Source: Pseudomonadota bacterium
Lineage (GTDB): Bacteria > Myxococcota_A > Polyangia > GCA-2747355
Direction of reading: 5' to 3'
Length of the DNA stretch: 64,000 nt
Assembly (NCBI GenBank): GCA_016711215.1
Contig: JADJTL010000001.1
Location: forward strand, 1-64,000
The stretch's first letter is position 1, and every line of letters begins with the position of its first letter. Shown one piece after another: positions 45,472 through 55,873 of this stretch. The position numbers and the translations under genes were made by a program. The notes beneath the pieces are model-generated. The model made no database searches, was not told where the DNA came from, and saw only the letters and a program-made list of their open reading frames with translations.

Positions 45472-47757
45472 GTGCCCAACGAGCCCGTCGACAAACATCG
45501 TTGCCTCCACGATCCAGCCTACCTGGCCGATACCCTGCGCCAGGCCTTGGCGTCGGTGGAGCTGGACTCGTTGCTCTGGCGGCTCGCCGAGCTCCTGCAT
45601 CAGCGGATGGGCTTCCACTGCGTGTCCTTCGGCGTCGTCGAGGGATCGGGGGTCACCTTTCGCACCCCCCACGGCGCGCGCTCCGATTGCCCCTTGCAGC
45701 CGCTCGGCGCCTGGCAGCGCCCGCAGCAAGCCGGGGCCCTGGCGAGGGTCCTCGAGCGGCGCGAGACCGAGCACTGCGCTGGCAGCCCTCCAGGCGCGGA
45801 GGTGGCCGCGGCCACCGAGGGCGGTGTCGGGCGCGGCTGCACGCTCGTGCCCCTCGTGCACCAGCAGAGCGTCGCCGCCGTGCTGGTCGTGGCCGAGCCG
45901 GGGGGGGGGCCGCTGGCGGCGGACGAGGTGCGCCTGCTGGAGCGGGTGGCGGCTCTGGCGGCCCCGAGCGTGCTGGCCGCGGCGCGTTTGGATCAGGAGC
46001 AACGCCGCGCCGGCTACCTGCAGATCGAGAGCGAGGTCGGTCGCATGGCGATGGCCTCGCCGGATCGAGGGCAGCTCCTCGGCATGGTTTGCCGCGGGTT
46101 GGTGGATCGGCTGCGGCTGAGCTTCGCCGCGCTGGTGATTTGTGACGAGAGCGGCGGGTTCCCGGTGCTGGCGCGCTACGCCAGCGCTGCGCCCTTCAGC
46201 GAGGGCGTGGACGCCGAGCGCTGGCCCGCGCGGGTGCTGGCCGGGGCGGGGGCGGCCGCCCTGGCCGAGCACGCGCCCTGGTGCTGCGACGACCTGAGCG
46301 GGTCGCCTGGCGTGCAGCCGATCGTCGTCGGCACCCGCTCCGTCCTGGCGCTGCCGATCGGGCTGCTCGGCGACGTCGTGGGCGTCTTGGCGGTCGAGCA
46401 TCCGACGGCGGGGTACTTCACCAGCCTCGAGCGGGCGCGGATGGGCGACCTGGCGCTGATGCTGGCGGAGGCGCTGGACCACGCGGAGATCTTCGACCAA
46501 CAGCAGCGCCGCTGGCAGCATTTGCTCTTGGCCAACGAGATGGCGCGGGTCGCGAGCGAACGCCTCAACGTCGAGGAGATCGCCTGCCGCGTGGTGAGCG
46601 AGCTGGCGCATCGCTTTCGCTATCCGACGGTGGCGCTGTGGTTGGCGGAGCCGCCCCACGTGGTCTTGCGGGCCGTCCGGAGCCAGCTCGCGCTCGATAC
46701 GGGCGTCGGCGACCGCGAGCGCCTGGGAGAGGGCTGCGCCGGCTGGGCGACGCAATACGGTCGCGTGGTTCGCGTCGACGAGGCCGAGCAGCTCGGCGAT
46801 CGTCGAGCGCTCGGCGCCGGGCGCGAGAGCTTGCTCTGCGTGCCCATCGGCAGCCCGGATTGGCCGATCGGCGCGTTGCAGCTCGAGAGCCCGGAGCCGG
46901 GCGTCTTCGGCGAGGATGATGAGCTGCTGCTCGAGGCCCTGGCCCACGCGCTGGCGGGGGTCTTGGCGGGCGCGCAGGCGCTGGCTCGGACCCAGCGGCT
47001 GCGTGAGGACCTGACGCGGATGATCGTCCACGATCTGCGCAATCCGCTCCAGGCGGTGCAGCTGGGCCTGGGCTCGCTGCTCGCCAGCGAGCGGCCGGCG
47101 GTCGAGGCGCGCGAGCGGCTGCGGGAGAGCGGCCGCTGCATCGACGAGATGCTGGCGTTGGTCAGCAGCCTGCTCGACGTGGCTCGCTTCGAGGATGGCA
47201 AGATGCGCTTGCGTCTGGCGCCGGCCGCGCTGAATGACCACATTCGCGCGGTTGTCCGCCGCTACGCGCCGCTGGCCCGCGCGAAGGCCGTGCAGATGAC
47301 GACCGTGCTCTCGCCGCAGCTCCCCGCGATGCAGCTCGACGGCGAGCTGATCGAGCGCATGCTCGCCAACGTCGTCGGCAACGCGCTCAAGTTCACGCCC
47401 GAGGGGGCGCCGGTGACGATCCAGAGCGCGCTGCTGGAGACGCCGCGGCCAGAGTGGTCGTTGCCGGCGGGGACGGTGCTGGTCAGCGTGCGCGACAGCG
47501 GCGAAGGCATACCGACCGAGTACCACGAGAAGATCTTCGAGAAGTTCGGTCAGGTCGAGGCGCGCAGGGCAGGGCTGACGACCTCGACCGGCCTCGGTCT
47601 CGCGCTCTGCCGCTATGTGGCCGAGGCCCACGGCGGGCGCATCTGGGTCGAGAGCGCGCCCGACGACGGTTCGACCTTCCTGATCGCCTTGCCGCTCGCC
47701 GCCGCGGGCGGCAAGCTGGCGGGGGCCGGCGCCCGGTCGCTCGCCTCGGGGGAATAG
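45472..47757 (+). CDS. Soluble histidine kinase with GAF-type sensor domains
   Basis: Cytoplasmic sensor kinase of 761 residues, no membrane segments. Residues 30-180, 185-345 and 345-500 each have the alternating pattern of GAF domains. The kinase core follows: H-box MIVHDLRNPLQ with phospho-acceptor His520, N-box NVVGNALKFTPEG, G1 DSGEGIP, F-box EKIFEKFGQV and G2 TGLGLALCRYVAEAHGG. There is no receiver domain, so a separate response regulator is needed and none is nearby. The gene begins at GTG 45472 with a weak ribosome site. It is directly upstream of the moxR-bat genes and could regulate them (inference). Confidence 0.88.
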   Translation: MPNEPVDKHRCLHDPAYLADTLRQALASVELDSLLWRLAELLHQRMGFHCVSFGVVEGSGVTFRTPHGARSDCPLQPLGAWQRPQQAGALARVLERRETEHCAGSPPGAEVAAATEGGVGRGCTLVPLVHQQSVAAVLVVAEPGGGPLAADEVRLLERVAALAAPSVLAAARLDQEQRRAGYLQIESEVGRMAMASPDRGQLLGMVCRGLVDRLRLSFAALVICDESGGFPVLARYASAAPFSEGVDAERWPARVLAGAGAAALAEHAPWCCDDLSGSPGVQPIVVGTRSVLALPIGLLGDVVGVLAVEHPTAGYFTSLERARMGDLALMLAEALDHAEIFDQQQRRWQHLLLANEMARVASERLNVEEIACRVVSELAHRFRYPTVALWLAEPPHVVLRAVRSQLALDTGVGDRERLGEGCAGWATQYGRVVRVDEAEQLGDRRALGAGRESLLCVPIGSPDWPIGALQLESPEPGVFGEDDELLLEALAHALAGVLAGAQALARTQRLREDLTRMIVHDLRNPLQAVQLGLGSLLASERPAVEARERLRESGRCIDEMLALVSSLLDVARFEDGKMRLRLAPAALNDHIRAVVRRYAPLARAKAVQMTTVLSPQLPAMQLDGELIERMLANVVGNALKFTPEGAPVTIQSALLETPRPEWSLPAGTVLVSVRDSGEGIPTEYHEKIFEKFGQVEARRAGLTTSTGLGLALCRYVAEAHGGRIWVESAPDDGSTFLIALPLAAAGGKLAGAGARSLASGE

Positions 47758-47838
47758 CCCCCGGCCGCTTCGGGTTTTGGCCCGTCACGGCGCGCCGCTG
47801 ACGCCAGCCGCCGACCTCAGTCGCGCAAGGCCGCCGCG

Positions 47839-47908
47839 GCAGGGCTGATTGCGCAGGGCTGATTGCGCAGGGCTGATTGCGCAGGGCTGATTGCGCAGGG
47901 CTGATTGC
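47839..47908. repeat. Five 14-bp tandem repeats before moxR
   Basis: Five exact copies of gcagggctgattgc lie 76 nt upstream of the moxR ATG; a degenerate sixth copy (gcgggctgattgcg) follows at 47959-47974. The 228-nt gap between the kinase and moxR holds no gene. Confidence 0.85.
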
Positions 47909-47984
47909 GGCGCGCCGCGGCGCCGTGCTAGCTAGGCGCGCGTCTGGGTCTCAAGCGGGCGGGCTGATTGCGAGGGAAGAGGGC

Positions 47985-48970
<986 letters not shown>

Positions 48971-48974
<4 letters not shown>

Positions 48975-49936
48975 TCGACCGCGAGCTGCTGCGCAGGATT
49001 CGCAAGATCGAGATCTACACCGGTCGGCTGGTCAACGATCAGCTCGCGGGGCAGTACCACAGCGTCTTCAAGGGCCGCGGGATGGCCTTCTCGGAGGTGC
49101 GTCAGTACCAGCCTGGCGACGATATCCGCCTGATCGACTGGAACGTCAGCGCGCGGATGAACGACGTCTACGTCAAGCTCTTCAGCGAGGAGCGCGAGCT
49201 GACGGTGATGCTCCTCGTCGACATGAGCGCCTCGAGCGCCCTCGGCAGCCAGCCGAGCAGCAAGCGCGCCCTGACGGCGGAGGTGGCCGCGACCTTCGCG
49301 TTCTCGGCGATCAAGAACAACGATCGGGTCGGCTTGATCATCTTCAGCGATGGCGTCGAGCGCTTCGTCCCGCCGAAGAAGGGTCGCAAGCACGTCCTGC
49401 GCGTGATCAGCGAGATCCTCAGCTACCGACCGCGGCGGATGGGCACTGATCTGGCCGCGGCGCTCGGTTACCTCGGTCGCGTGGTGCCGCGGCGTTGTGT
49501 GGCCTTTCTGCTCAGTGACTTCGTCGGCGACGCCGAGCTCCCCTTGCCCGCGCGTGATCTTGCCGCGGCGCCGGATCGGCACGCCGCGAGCGTGGCGGGC
49601 GGCGCGGCGGTGTCCCGGATGGAGCGAGCGTGGCGGGTGATCGCACGGCGCCACGACCTGATCCCGGTGGCGATCAACGATCCGCTCGACCAGTCGCTGG
49701 CCGGGCTCGGCATCGTGCGCTTGCTCGACGTCGAGACCGGTGAGCTGCTGACCTTTGACAGCGCCGGGCCGGAGGCGGCGGCGTTTGCTCGCCACATGCG
49801 CCGCGCGCGGCAGGAGCGGCAGGCCTTCTGGCGCCGCCTCGAGCTCGATGGCATGGAGCTCTCGACGGCAGAACCCTATCTCAGCACGCTGGTGGCGTTC
49901 TTTCGCCGGCGGCAGCTGCGGCTCCGGCACGGATGA
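48971..49936 (+). CDS. DUF58 protein with von Willebrand A-like fold
   Basis: Protein of 321 residues, normally encoded next to moxR. It contains the DUF58 signature HSVFKGRGMAFSEVRQYQPGDDIRLIDW-type region (about residues 36-60) and the MIDAS-like DMSASSALG near residue 84. MoxR ATPase is thought to remodel or load such proteins. GTG start overlaps the moxR stop; the end overlaps the next gene (ATGA). Confidence 0.92.
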
Positions 49937-50973
49937 GCCGGCGAGGGCCTCAGCCGCGGTGGTGGCCGCGCTTCTGCCTCGTGGTGCTGCTGGCTGGCGC
50001 TGGCGCCGCGCCGGTGCGTGCGGCCGCGCCCGATGCGGGAACGACGACGGCGGCGCCGAGCTGGGCGCCGAGTCTGACGATGACCATGCGGCCCTCGCAT
50101 GCCCATGTCGGTGACCCGCTGACGGTGACGCTGGTAGCGCGCTGCCCGCAGGGCGTCGCCGTCAACCTGCCGCTGCAGCTCACCTTGGGCGATTTCGTCG
50201 AGCTCGGGCGCAGTGAGTCGAGCAGCGAGCCGACGCCGGGCGCCGCCGCCGCGCCGCGCGTGCAGACCTTCAGCCTGCGCCTCGCTGCCTACAAGCTCGG
50301 CACCCTGACCTTGCCGGCGTTGCCGGTGACGGCGATCGGCAAGGGCGGCGAGTTGCTGACGCTGCGGACCGAGCCGAGGTCGGTGCGCATCAGCAGCGTG
50401 ATGGCCAACGAGCCGAACCCGCGGCTCAAGGCCCTCGAGCCGCCGGTCGTCGTCTATCGTCGCACCTGGTGGTTGCTCTACCTCGTCGGCGGTGTGTTGG
50501 CCGCCGCGGCGAGCGCCGCCCTCAGCGTGCTGGCTTATCGGCGACTCCAGGCGCGACGCCAGCAGCGACCGCCGCCGCAGCCCTTGCCCGCGCATCAGCA
50601 GGCGCTCGAGCGCCTCGCCGCGCTGCCGATCGACCCGTGGCTCGCCGAGCAACGGCAGAAGACGCTCTACGCTGCGCTGTCGGAGATCCTGCGCGCCTAT
50701 CTCGGGGCTCGCTGGGGCTTCGAGGCCCTCGAGATGACCACGAGCGAGGTCCAGACGGCGCTGATCCTGCGCCTCGTGCCTGCGGAGCAGCGCGCGCGCG
50801 TGCAGGGGCTTTGTCAGGTCTGTGACCTGGTGAAGTTCGCCAAGCTCCAGCCGGAGGATCAGGCCGCGCGTCAGGCGGTGGCCGAGGTCGAGGCGATCGT
50901 GCGCGTGATGGCGGCGAGCGCGGAGGCCGGCCTGCGGCCAGCGACCGCGCCGATCGCGGCGGTGGCGCCGTGA
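49933..50973 (+). CDS. BatD-like/DUF4381 membrane protein
   Basis: Protein of 346 residues with a signal peptide (about 1-31), a beta-rich periplasmic domain to about 160, a single membrane helix (WWLLYLVGGVLAAAASAALSVL, listed here only as its first residues WWLLYLVGG) near 180 and a cytoplasmic tail rich in Arg/Gln/Leu that resembles DUF4381. Such proteins are found between DUF58 and the VWA genes in moxR-bat operons. Its 4-nt overlaps on both sides show it belongs to the operon. Confidence 0.8.
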   Translation: MSRRGPQPRWWPRFCLVVLLAGAGAAPVRAAAPDAGTTTAAPSWAPSLTMTMRPSHAHVGDPLTVTLVARCPQGVAVNLPLQLTLGDFVELGRSESSSEPTPGAAAAPRVQTFSLRLAAYKLGTLTLPALPVTAIGKGGELLTLRTEPRSVRISSVMANEPNPRLKALEPPVVVYRRTWWLLYLVGGVLAAAASAALSVLAYRRLQARRQQRPPPQPLPAHQQALERLAALPIDPWLAEQRQKTLYAALSEILRAYLGARWGFEALEMTTSEVQTALILRLVPAEQRARVQGLCQVCDLVKFAKLQPEDQAARQAVAEVEAIVRVMAASAEAGLRPATAPIAAVAP

Positions 50974-52109
50974 GCCGCTCGACGAAGGGGCAGGACCTGC
51001 CCGAGGCGGCGCCGGCCGTGACCGCGCGGCGTGCGCCAGGCCCCTGGGGGTTGCTGCTGACCGTGCTTGCTGCGGTCGTGGCGCTGCTGGGTTGGGCGCT
51101 TTCGTCGGCCGGACAATTCTCCTTCGGTCGGCCCTGGGCGCTCTTGCTGCTGCTCGTGGCGCTGCCGCTGGCCTACTGGCTGCTCTTCGTGCTCCTGCCG
51201 CGGCGTGGCGCGCATCTGCGCGTCTCGAGCACGAGGGTGCTCGGGCGACTGCGGCCGGGTCCGATGGCGCGGCTCTTGCCTCTGCCTGGGGTGCTGCGGC
51301 TGGTGCTCTTGGCCTTGCTCATCGTGGCGTTGGCGCGCCCGCAGACGCGCGAGCGTGGCGGCGCGATCGAGGTCGAGGGGATCGACATCGTCGTCGCCCT
51401 CGACCTCTCGAACAGCATGGAGGCCGACGACCTGGTCCCCAATCGGCTGGAGGCCGCCAAGCGCGTGTTGGACGGCTTCATCAGGCGGCGCCGCAGCGAC
51501 CGGCTCGGCCTGGTCGTCTTCGGTCGCGAGGCCTACACCTATTGCCCACTGACCCTCGACTACTCGGTCTTGATCAACCTGCTCGGCGGCGTGCAGCTCG
51601 GGCTGATCGACGGCGCGGCGACGGCGATCGGCAATGGTCTCGGGCTCGCGCTGGCGCGGCTGCGGCCGAGCGATGCGAAGAGCCGTGTCGTGATCCTGCT
51701 GACCGACGGCGACAACAACGCCGGCAATCTCGCACCGCGCGAGGCAGCGCGCTATGCGCGCGACATGAAGGTCAAGGTCTTCACGATCCTGATGGGGCAG
51801 CACGCGCCGCCGCGCGGCGCGGGGGCTGATCCGCTGGCCGGATTAGGGCGGTCGTCGCAGCGGCTTCCGGCGAATCCAGCGCTGCTGGAGTCGATCGCGC
51901 GCGAGACGGGAGGCCGCGCCTTCCTGGCGACAGATCGTGGCGCCCTCGAGCAGACCTTCGAGACGATTCTCAGCGAGCTCGATCGCACGACGCGGCGCGA
52001 TGTGGCAGCGTTGCACCGCGATGCGCAGCAGCCCTTCCTCGCGCTGGCGCTGCTCTTACTCTTGCTGGAGGCCGCCTTGCGCCTGACGCGCCTGCGCGAG
52101 CTGACCTGA
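50970..52109 (+). CDS. batA: Von Willebrand A membrane protein, BatA-like
   Basis: Inner-membrane protein of 379 residues with two N-terminal hydrophobic segments, a VWA domain and a C-terminal membrane helix near 360. The MIDAS is complete: DLSNSME (Asp145-x-Ser-x-Ser), the Thr in DGAATAIGNG and the Asp in LLTDGDNN. GTG start overlaps the previous stop. BatA with BatB is thought to form a metal-dependent adhesion or assembly complex; the function of the system in tolerance to stress is debated. Confidence 0.9.
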   Translation: MSRSTKGQDLPEAAPAVTARRAPGPWGLLLTVLAAVVALLGWALSSAGQFSFGRPWALLLLLVALPLAYWLLFVLLPRRGAHLRVSSTRVLGRLRPGPMARLLPLPGVLRLVLLALLIVALARPQTRERGGAIEVEGIDIVVALDLSNSMEADDLVPNRLEAAKRVLDGFIRRRRSDRLGLVVFGREAYTYCPLTLDYSVLINLLGGVQLGLIDGAATAIGNGLGLALARLRPSDAKSRVVILLTDGDNNAGNLAPREAARYARDMKVKVFTILMGQHAPPRGAGADPLAGLGRSSQRLPANPALLESIARETGGRAFLATDRGALEQTFETILSELDRTTRRDVAALHRDAQQPFLALALLLLLLEAALRLTRLRELT

Positions 52110-52114
52110 GGACG

Positions 52115-53146
52115 ATGATGCGTTTCGCTGAGCCCTCGCTGCTCTGGTTGCTCTTGGCGGTACCGGCGCTGATCGTCGGCTTGGCCTTGCGTTTTGGCTG
52201 GCGGCGTCAGGTCCTCGCGCGCCTCGGGGACGCCGGGCCGCTCGCGCGCCGGCTGAGCCCGCTGAGCCATGGGCGCCGGCTGGCGAAGAGCGCGGCGCTG
52301 GTGCTGGGGCTGGCCTTGCTCGTGCTGGCCTTGGCGCGGCCGCAGGCGGGTGAGCGCACGACCCTCGCCCCGCAGCTCGGGCTCGATCTCGTCGTCGCGC
52401 TCGATCTCTCCAAGAGCATGCTGGCGCGTGACGCCTTTCCCAGCCGCATCGAGCGGGCAAAGGCCGAGCTCGGTCGGCTGATCGATCGGCTGCGGGGCGA
52501 TCGCCTCGGGCTCGTCCTCTTCGCGGGCTCGACGCTGACCTATCCCCTGACCACGGACTACGCGGCCGCCAAGCTCTTCCTCCGCGACGTGGGGCCGGCT
52601 GACATGCCGCGCGGCGGCACGGCGATCGGTCAGGCCGTGGTGGCGGCGACGCGGCTACTCGGCGCCGTGCGCGGTCACGGCCCGCCGCGGGCGCAGGTCA
52701 TCGTGGTGCTGACCGACGGCGAGGACCACGAGAGCGAGCCCCTGGCCGCGGCGCGCGAGGCCGCCCAGCGCGGGATCCGAATCTTCACCGTCGGCATCGG
52801 ATCGCGCTCCGGGGAGCCGGTGCCTCAGCTCGACGCGCGCGGGCAGATCGTCGGCTATCTGGAGCATGAGGGTCGCCCCGTCGCGAGCCGACTCGACAGC
52901 ACGACGCTGAAGGAGATGGCGTCGCTGACCCGCGGGCGTTACCTCGAGATGGAGCCGCAGCACTTCGCCGTCGAACCGGTGATCGCGGCCCTCGAGCGGC
53001 TCAATCGCTCCGCCGTCGACGCGCGGCTGGTGCGGCATTACGACGAGGTCTACGCCTTCTTCGTCTGGCCGGCCTTCTTGCTGCTCTTGGGGGAGCTCTG
53101 CCTCAGCGAGCGGCGGCGCTCGCGTCGCGAGGAGCAAGACGCATGA
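52115..53146 (+). CDS. batB: Von Willebrand A membrane protein, BatB-like
   Basis: Second VWA protein, 343 residues. Two hydrophobic segments lead, then MIDAS motif DLSKSML (Asp97), Thr in RGGTAIGQ and VVLTDGEDHESEPL, and a C-terminal membrane helix near 320-338. It is homologous in layout to the BatA-like protein, suggesting duplication. The end overlaps the TPR gene by ATGA. Confidence 0.9.
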   Translation: MMRFAEPSLLWLLLAVPALIVGLALRFGWRRQVLARLGDAGPLARRLSPLSHGRRLAKSAALVLGLALLVLALARPQAGERTTLAPQLGLDLVVALDLSKSMLARDAFPSRIERAKAELGRLIDRLRGDRLGLVLFAGSTLTYPLTTDYAAAKLFLRDVGPADMPRGGTAIGQAVVAATRLLGAVRGHGPPRAQVIVVLTDGEDHESEPLAAAREAAQRGIRIFTVGIGSRSGEPVPQLDARGQIVGYLEHEGRPVASRLDSTTLKEMASLTRGRYLEMEPQHFAVEPVIAALERLNRSAVDARLVRHYDEVYAFFVWPAFLLLLGELCLSERRRSRREEQDA

Positions 53147-53997
53147 TCCGATCCTCGCCTCACTTCGGCCGCGGGGGGCAGGCCCTGCTGCTGCTGCTCG
53201 TTCCCCTCTTCGGCGGCGCCTTCGATCTGCTGCGTACGCGGAACGCTGCGGTGGAGCGTGGCAACGCCGAGCTCGCCGCCGGTCGAGCCAAGGAGGCGCT
53301 GGCGGCCTACGACGAGGCGCTGGCGGCGCAGCCCGACGCCCAGGGAGTCCACTACAACCGCGGGGTCGCGCTGCACCGGCTCGGTCAACACGACGCGGCG
53401 CGGCAGGCGCTGCTGCGTGCGACCCAGGGTGAAGACCGCGCGCTGCGCGCCAAGAGCTTCTTCAACCTCGGGGACGTGGACTTCGAGCAGAAGCGCTTCG
53501 CGGAGTCCGCGACGGCCTTCCAGCAGGCGCTGCGTCTCGACCCGCGCCATCGCGCGGCGAAGTGGAACCTCGAGCTGGCGTTGCGGCGTCGCGAGCAGGA
53601 AGAAAAGAAGCAGCGTCAGGACAAGAAAGGCGAGCAGCAGAAGCCCGAGCAGAAAAAGGGCGAGCAGCAGAAGAACGAACAGAAAAAAAGCGAGCAGCAG
53701 AAGCCCGAGCAGAAGCCCGACGCGAAGAAGCAGCCGCAAGCGACGCCCAAGGGGGAAAAGGGCGCCCGGCCAGATCCGCAGCAGCCACCACGCGAGCCCG
53801 CGGCGACGCCCTCGCCGGCACCGCGCGAGCAGCCGGCGCAAGCGGCAGAGCGCGCTGCCAAGACGGCCGCGGAAGAACAGGCCGAGCGCGAGCGCCAGCA
53901 GGTGCTGGATGCCCTTGATCGTGGCGACAAGAACGTGCAGCGTGAGCGCGCGCGGCTGCAGCAGGGGCTCTATCGGCCGCCGCTGAAGGATTGGTAG
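53143..53997 (+). CDS. batC: TPR protein with a Lys/Glu/Gln-rich tail, BatC-like
   Basis: Protein of 284 residues with an N-terminal signal-anchor segment and about three tetratricopeptide repeats (roughly residues 35-145; for example GVHYNRGVALHRLGQHDAA and SFFNLGDVDFEQKRF). A region at about 150-195 repeats KKGEQQKPEQ-like units (Lys/Glu/Gln), then a Pro/Ala linker. TPR domains are scaffolds for the VWA proteins. The repeat tract is an unusual feature, tandem in the DNA as well. Confidence 0.85.
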   Translation: MIRSSPHFGRGGQALLLLLVPLFGGAFDLLRTRNAAVERGNAELAAGRAKEALAAYDEALAAQPDAQGVHYNRGVALHRLGQHDAARQALLRATQGEDRALRAKSFFNLGDVDFEQKRFAESATAFQQALRLDPRHRAAKWNLELALRRREQEEKKQRQDKKGEQQKPEQKKGEQQKNEQKKSEQQKPEQKPDAKKQPQATPKGEKGARPDPQQPPREPAATPSPAPREQPAQAAERAAKTAAEEQAERERQQVLDALDRGDKNVQRERARLQQGLYRPPLKDW

Positions 53998-53998
53998 C

Positions 53999-55873
53999 GT
54001 GAGCTCCGGCGCATGGGCTTTTCGGTCAGCGCGGCGAGCGCGTGCGCGTGGCTCGCGCGTCGTGGGGGCGGCGGCCGCGTTGGCGTTGCTCTGCCTGGCT
54101 GCCGCGGGCGCGCTGGCCCAGGGCGTCAGCCTCCGCTTGACGGCCGACCGGCACATCACCGCCGTGGGGGAGCCTGTCGTCGTCACGGTGGAGCTTGCCG
54201 TCGAGGGGCGCGCGGACGTCGAGTTCCTCGAGCCCACGCTCCGCGGTTGGCGCCTGCTGAGCAACAGCCTCGTCAGCCGCAACATCGAGCTGATCAACTG
54301 GCAGATGCGGCGGCGTGAGACGCGCGTCTACGAGGTGGCGGCGCTGCAAGCGGGGACCCTGGCCTTGGGGCCGGCGGGCGTGCGCCTGGCGCAGCGCGTC
54401 GTGCGTTCGAATACGGTGCAGGTGGAGGTGCGCCCGGCAGGGGCGAACACGCCGGCGGGCGCGCCGGCCGCGCTGCCGACACCGAGCGCCAGCGCCCGCG
54501 GGGGCGCGCAATCGGGCGGCTTCATCGTCGCTCAGCCCTCCCTGACGCGGGTCTACGTCGGCCAGCAGCTCGTGGTCACCTGGCGGCTCTACACGCAGTC
54601 GGAGCTGCTCTCCTTTGGCATCGAGACCCGGCCGACGACCGATGGCTTCTGGAGCGAGGACGCAGGCTCGCCGCGGCGGCTCGACCTGGAGCGGGTCGTG
54701 CTCGATGGCCAGGTCTACGGCACCGCCTTGCTGCAGCGCTCGGTGCTCTTTCCGCAGCGCGCGGGGTCGTTGCCGATCGGGCCCTTCGAGGCCCAGCTGC
54801 AGACGGCCGACACGCTGGGGGAGGGCCCGCTGCTGCGCCGGGCCGACGGCCTGACGATCGAGGTCTTGGCGCTGCCCGCCGCGGGCCGGCCGGCGGGCTT
54901 CGCGGACGCCAACGTCGGCCACTTCGCGCTGGCGGCCCTGGTCGACCGGGAGGCAGTGGAGGTCGGCCAGGCGGTGACCTTGCGCTTGATCGCCCGCGGC
55001 AGCGGGAACCTGCGGCAGCTCGTCTTGCCCGTGCTCCCTGCGCTAGCCGGTGTGCGGGCCTTCGAGCCGAAGCTCACCGACCGGCTGGAGGCGGGCGAAG
55101 CGGGGTTGCAGGGTGAGAAGGAGGTCGCCTACCTCCTGCTGCCCCAGCAACCCGGCGAGCTGCGGATCCCGGCCCTTGCCCTGGCCTACTTCGATCCTGA
55201 GGCGCGCGCCTATCGCGTGGCGCAGACCAAGCCGCTGCGCCTGCGCGTCACCGGACAGGCCGCTGCTGCCTCGCGCGGCGCCCCTTCGGCTCAGCCGGCG
55301 AGCAACGTGCTCGGTCCGGATATCCGACCGCCGCGCCCGGCCGAGGCGCTGCAGGATCGCTTGCCACGCGCGCCGATCAACGCCCTCTATCTCGGCCTGG
55401 CCGCCCTGCCCCTCTTGTTGCTGGCCTTGGGATGGGGGGCGGAGCGGGTGCAAGCCGCGCGCAGCGCCCCGACGACGCGCGCGCGCCAGCGGGCGATGCA
55501 GCGGCGTGTGCGGACAGGGTTGCGCCAGGCTCGCGCGGCCGCAGCGCAGGGGCGGCCAGCGGCGGAGGCCTCTGCCTTGCTGGTCGCGGCGCTGCATGAG
55601 CAGCTCGATCATCGGCTCGGGCTGCGGGCCGGCGGGCTGACGCGCGAGGCGCTCGCTCAGGCGCTGCGCGGCCAGGGGGTCGGCGACGAGCTCGCCGCCG
55701 CCGTCGGCGCGTTGCTCGATCAATGCGATCAGGCGCGCTTCGCCCCCGGCGCTGCGCCGCAGGCGCTCGGCGTCGCCACCGTCGACGCGGCGGAGGCGGT
55801 CATTCGGGCCCTTGCAGCGGGCACCGCGGCGGCAGGCGCAAGCCGCGATCCCCGCGATGAGGAGCGCTCATGA
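53999..55873 (+). CDS. batD: BatD family exported protein
   Basis: Exported protein of 624 residues; GTG 53999, one base after the previous stop codon. Signal peptide ends GALAQ near residue 40. The N-terminal part (about 45-400) has immunoglobulin-like beta strands of the BatD/oxygen-tolerance type, starting VSLRLTADRHITAVGEPVVV. A Pro/Arg linker, one membrane helix (about residue 460-480) and a cytoplasmic helical domain follow. It overlaps batE by ATGA. Confidence 0.88.
   Translation: MSSGAWAFRSARRARARGSRVVGAAAALALLCLAAAGALAQGVSLRLTADRHITAVGEPVVVTVELAVEGRADVEFLEPTLRGWRLLSNSLVSRNIELINWQMRRRETRVYEVAALQAGTLALGPAGVRLAQRVVRSNTVQVEVRPAGANTPAGAPAALPTPSASARGGAQSGGFIVAQPSLTRVYVGQQLVVTWRLYTQSELLSFGIETRPTTDGFWSEDAGSPRRLDLERVVLDGQVYGTALLQRSVLFPQRAGSLPIGPFEAQLQTADTLGEGPLLRRADGLTIEVLALPAAGRPAGFADANVGHFALAALVDREAVEVGQAVTLRLIARGSGNLRQLVLPVLPALAGVRAFEPKLTDRLEAGEAGLQGEKEVAYLLLPQQPGELRIPALALAYFDPEARAYRVAQTKPLRLRVTGQAAAASRGAPSAQPASNVLGPDIRPPRPAEALQDRLPRAPINALYLGLAALPLLLLALGWGAERVQAARSAPTTRARQRAMQRRVRTGLRQARAAAAQGRPAAEASALLVAALHEQLDHRLGLRAGGLTREALAQALRGQGVGDELAAAVGALLDQCDQARFAPGAAPQALGVATVDAAEAVIRALAAGTAAAGASRDPRDEERS

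Noticed and set aside
45379..47631. 750-codon minus-strand open frame opposite the histidine kinase
   Set aside because: Arg/His/Gln-rich composition typical of an antisense shadow; all kinase boxes are on the plus strand.
47839..47908. Tandem 14-mers considered as a CRISPR array
   Set aside because: Units are contiguous with no spacers and far too short for CRISPR repeats.
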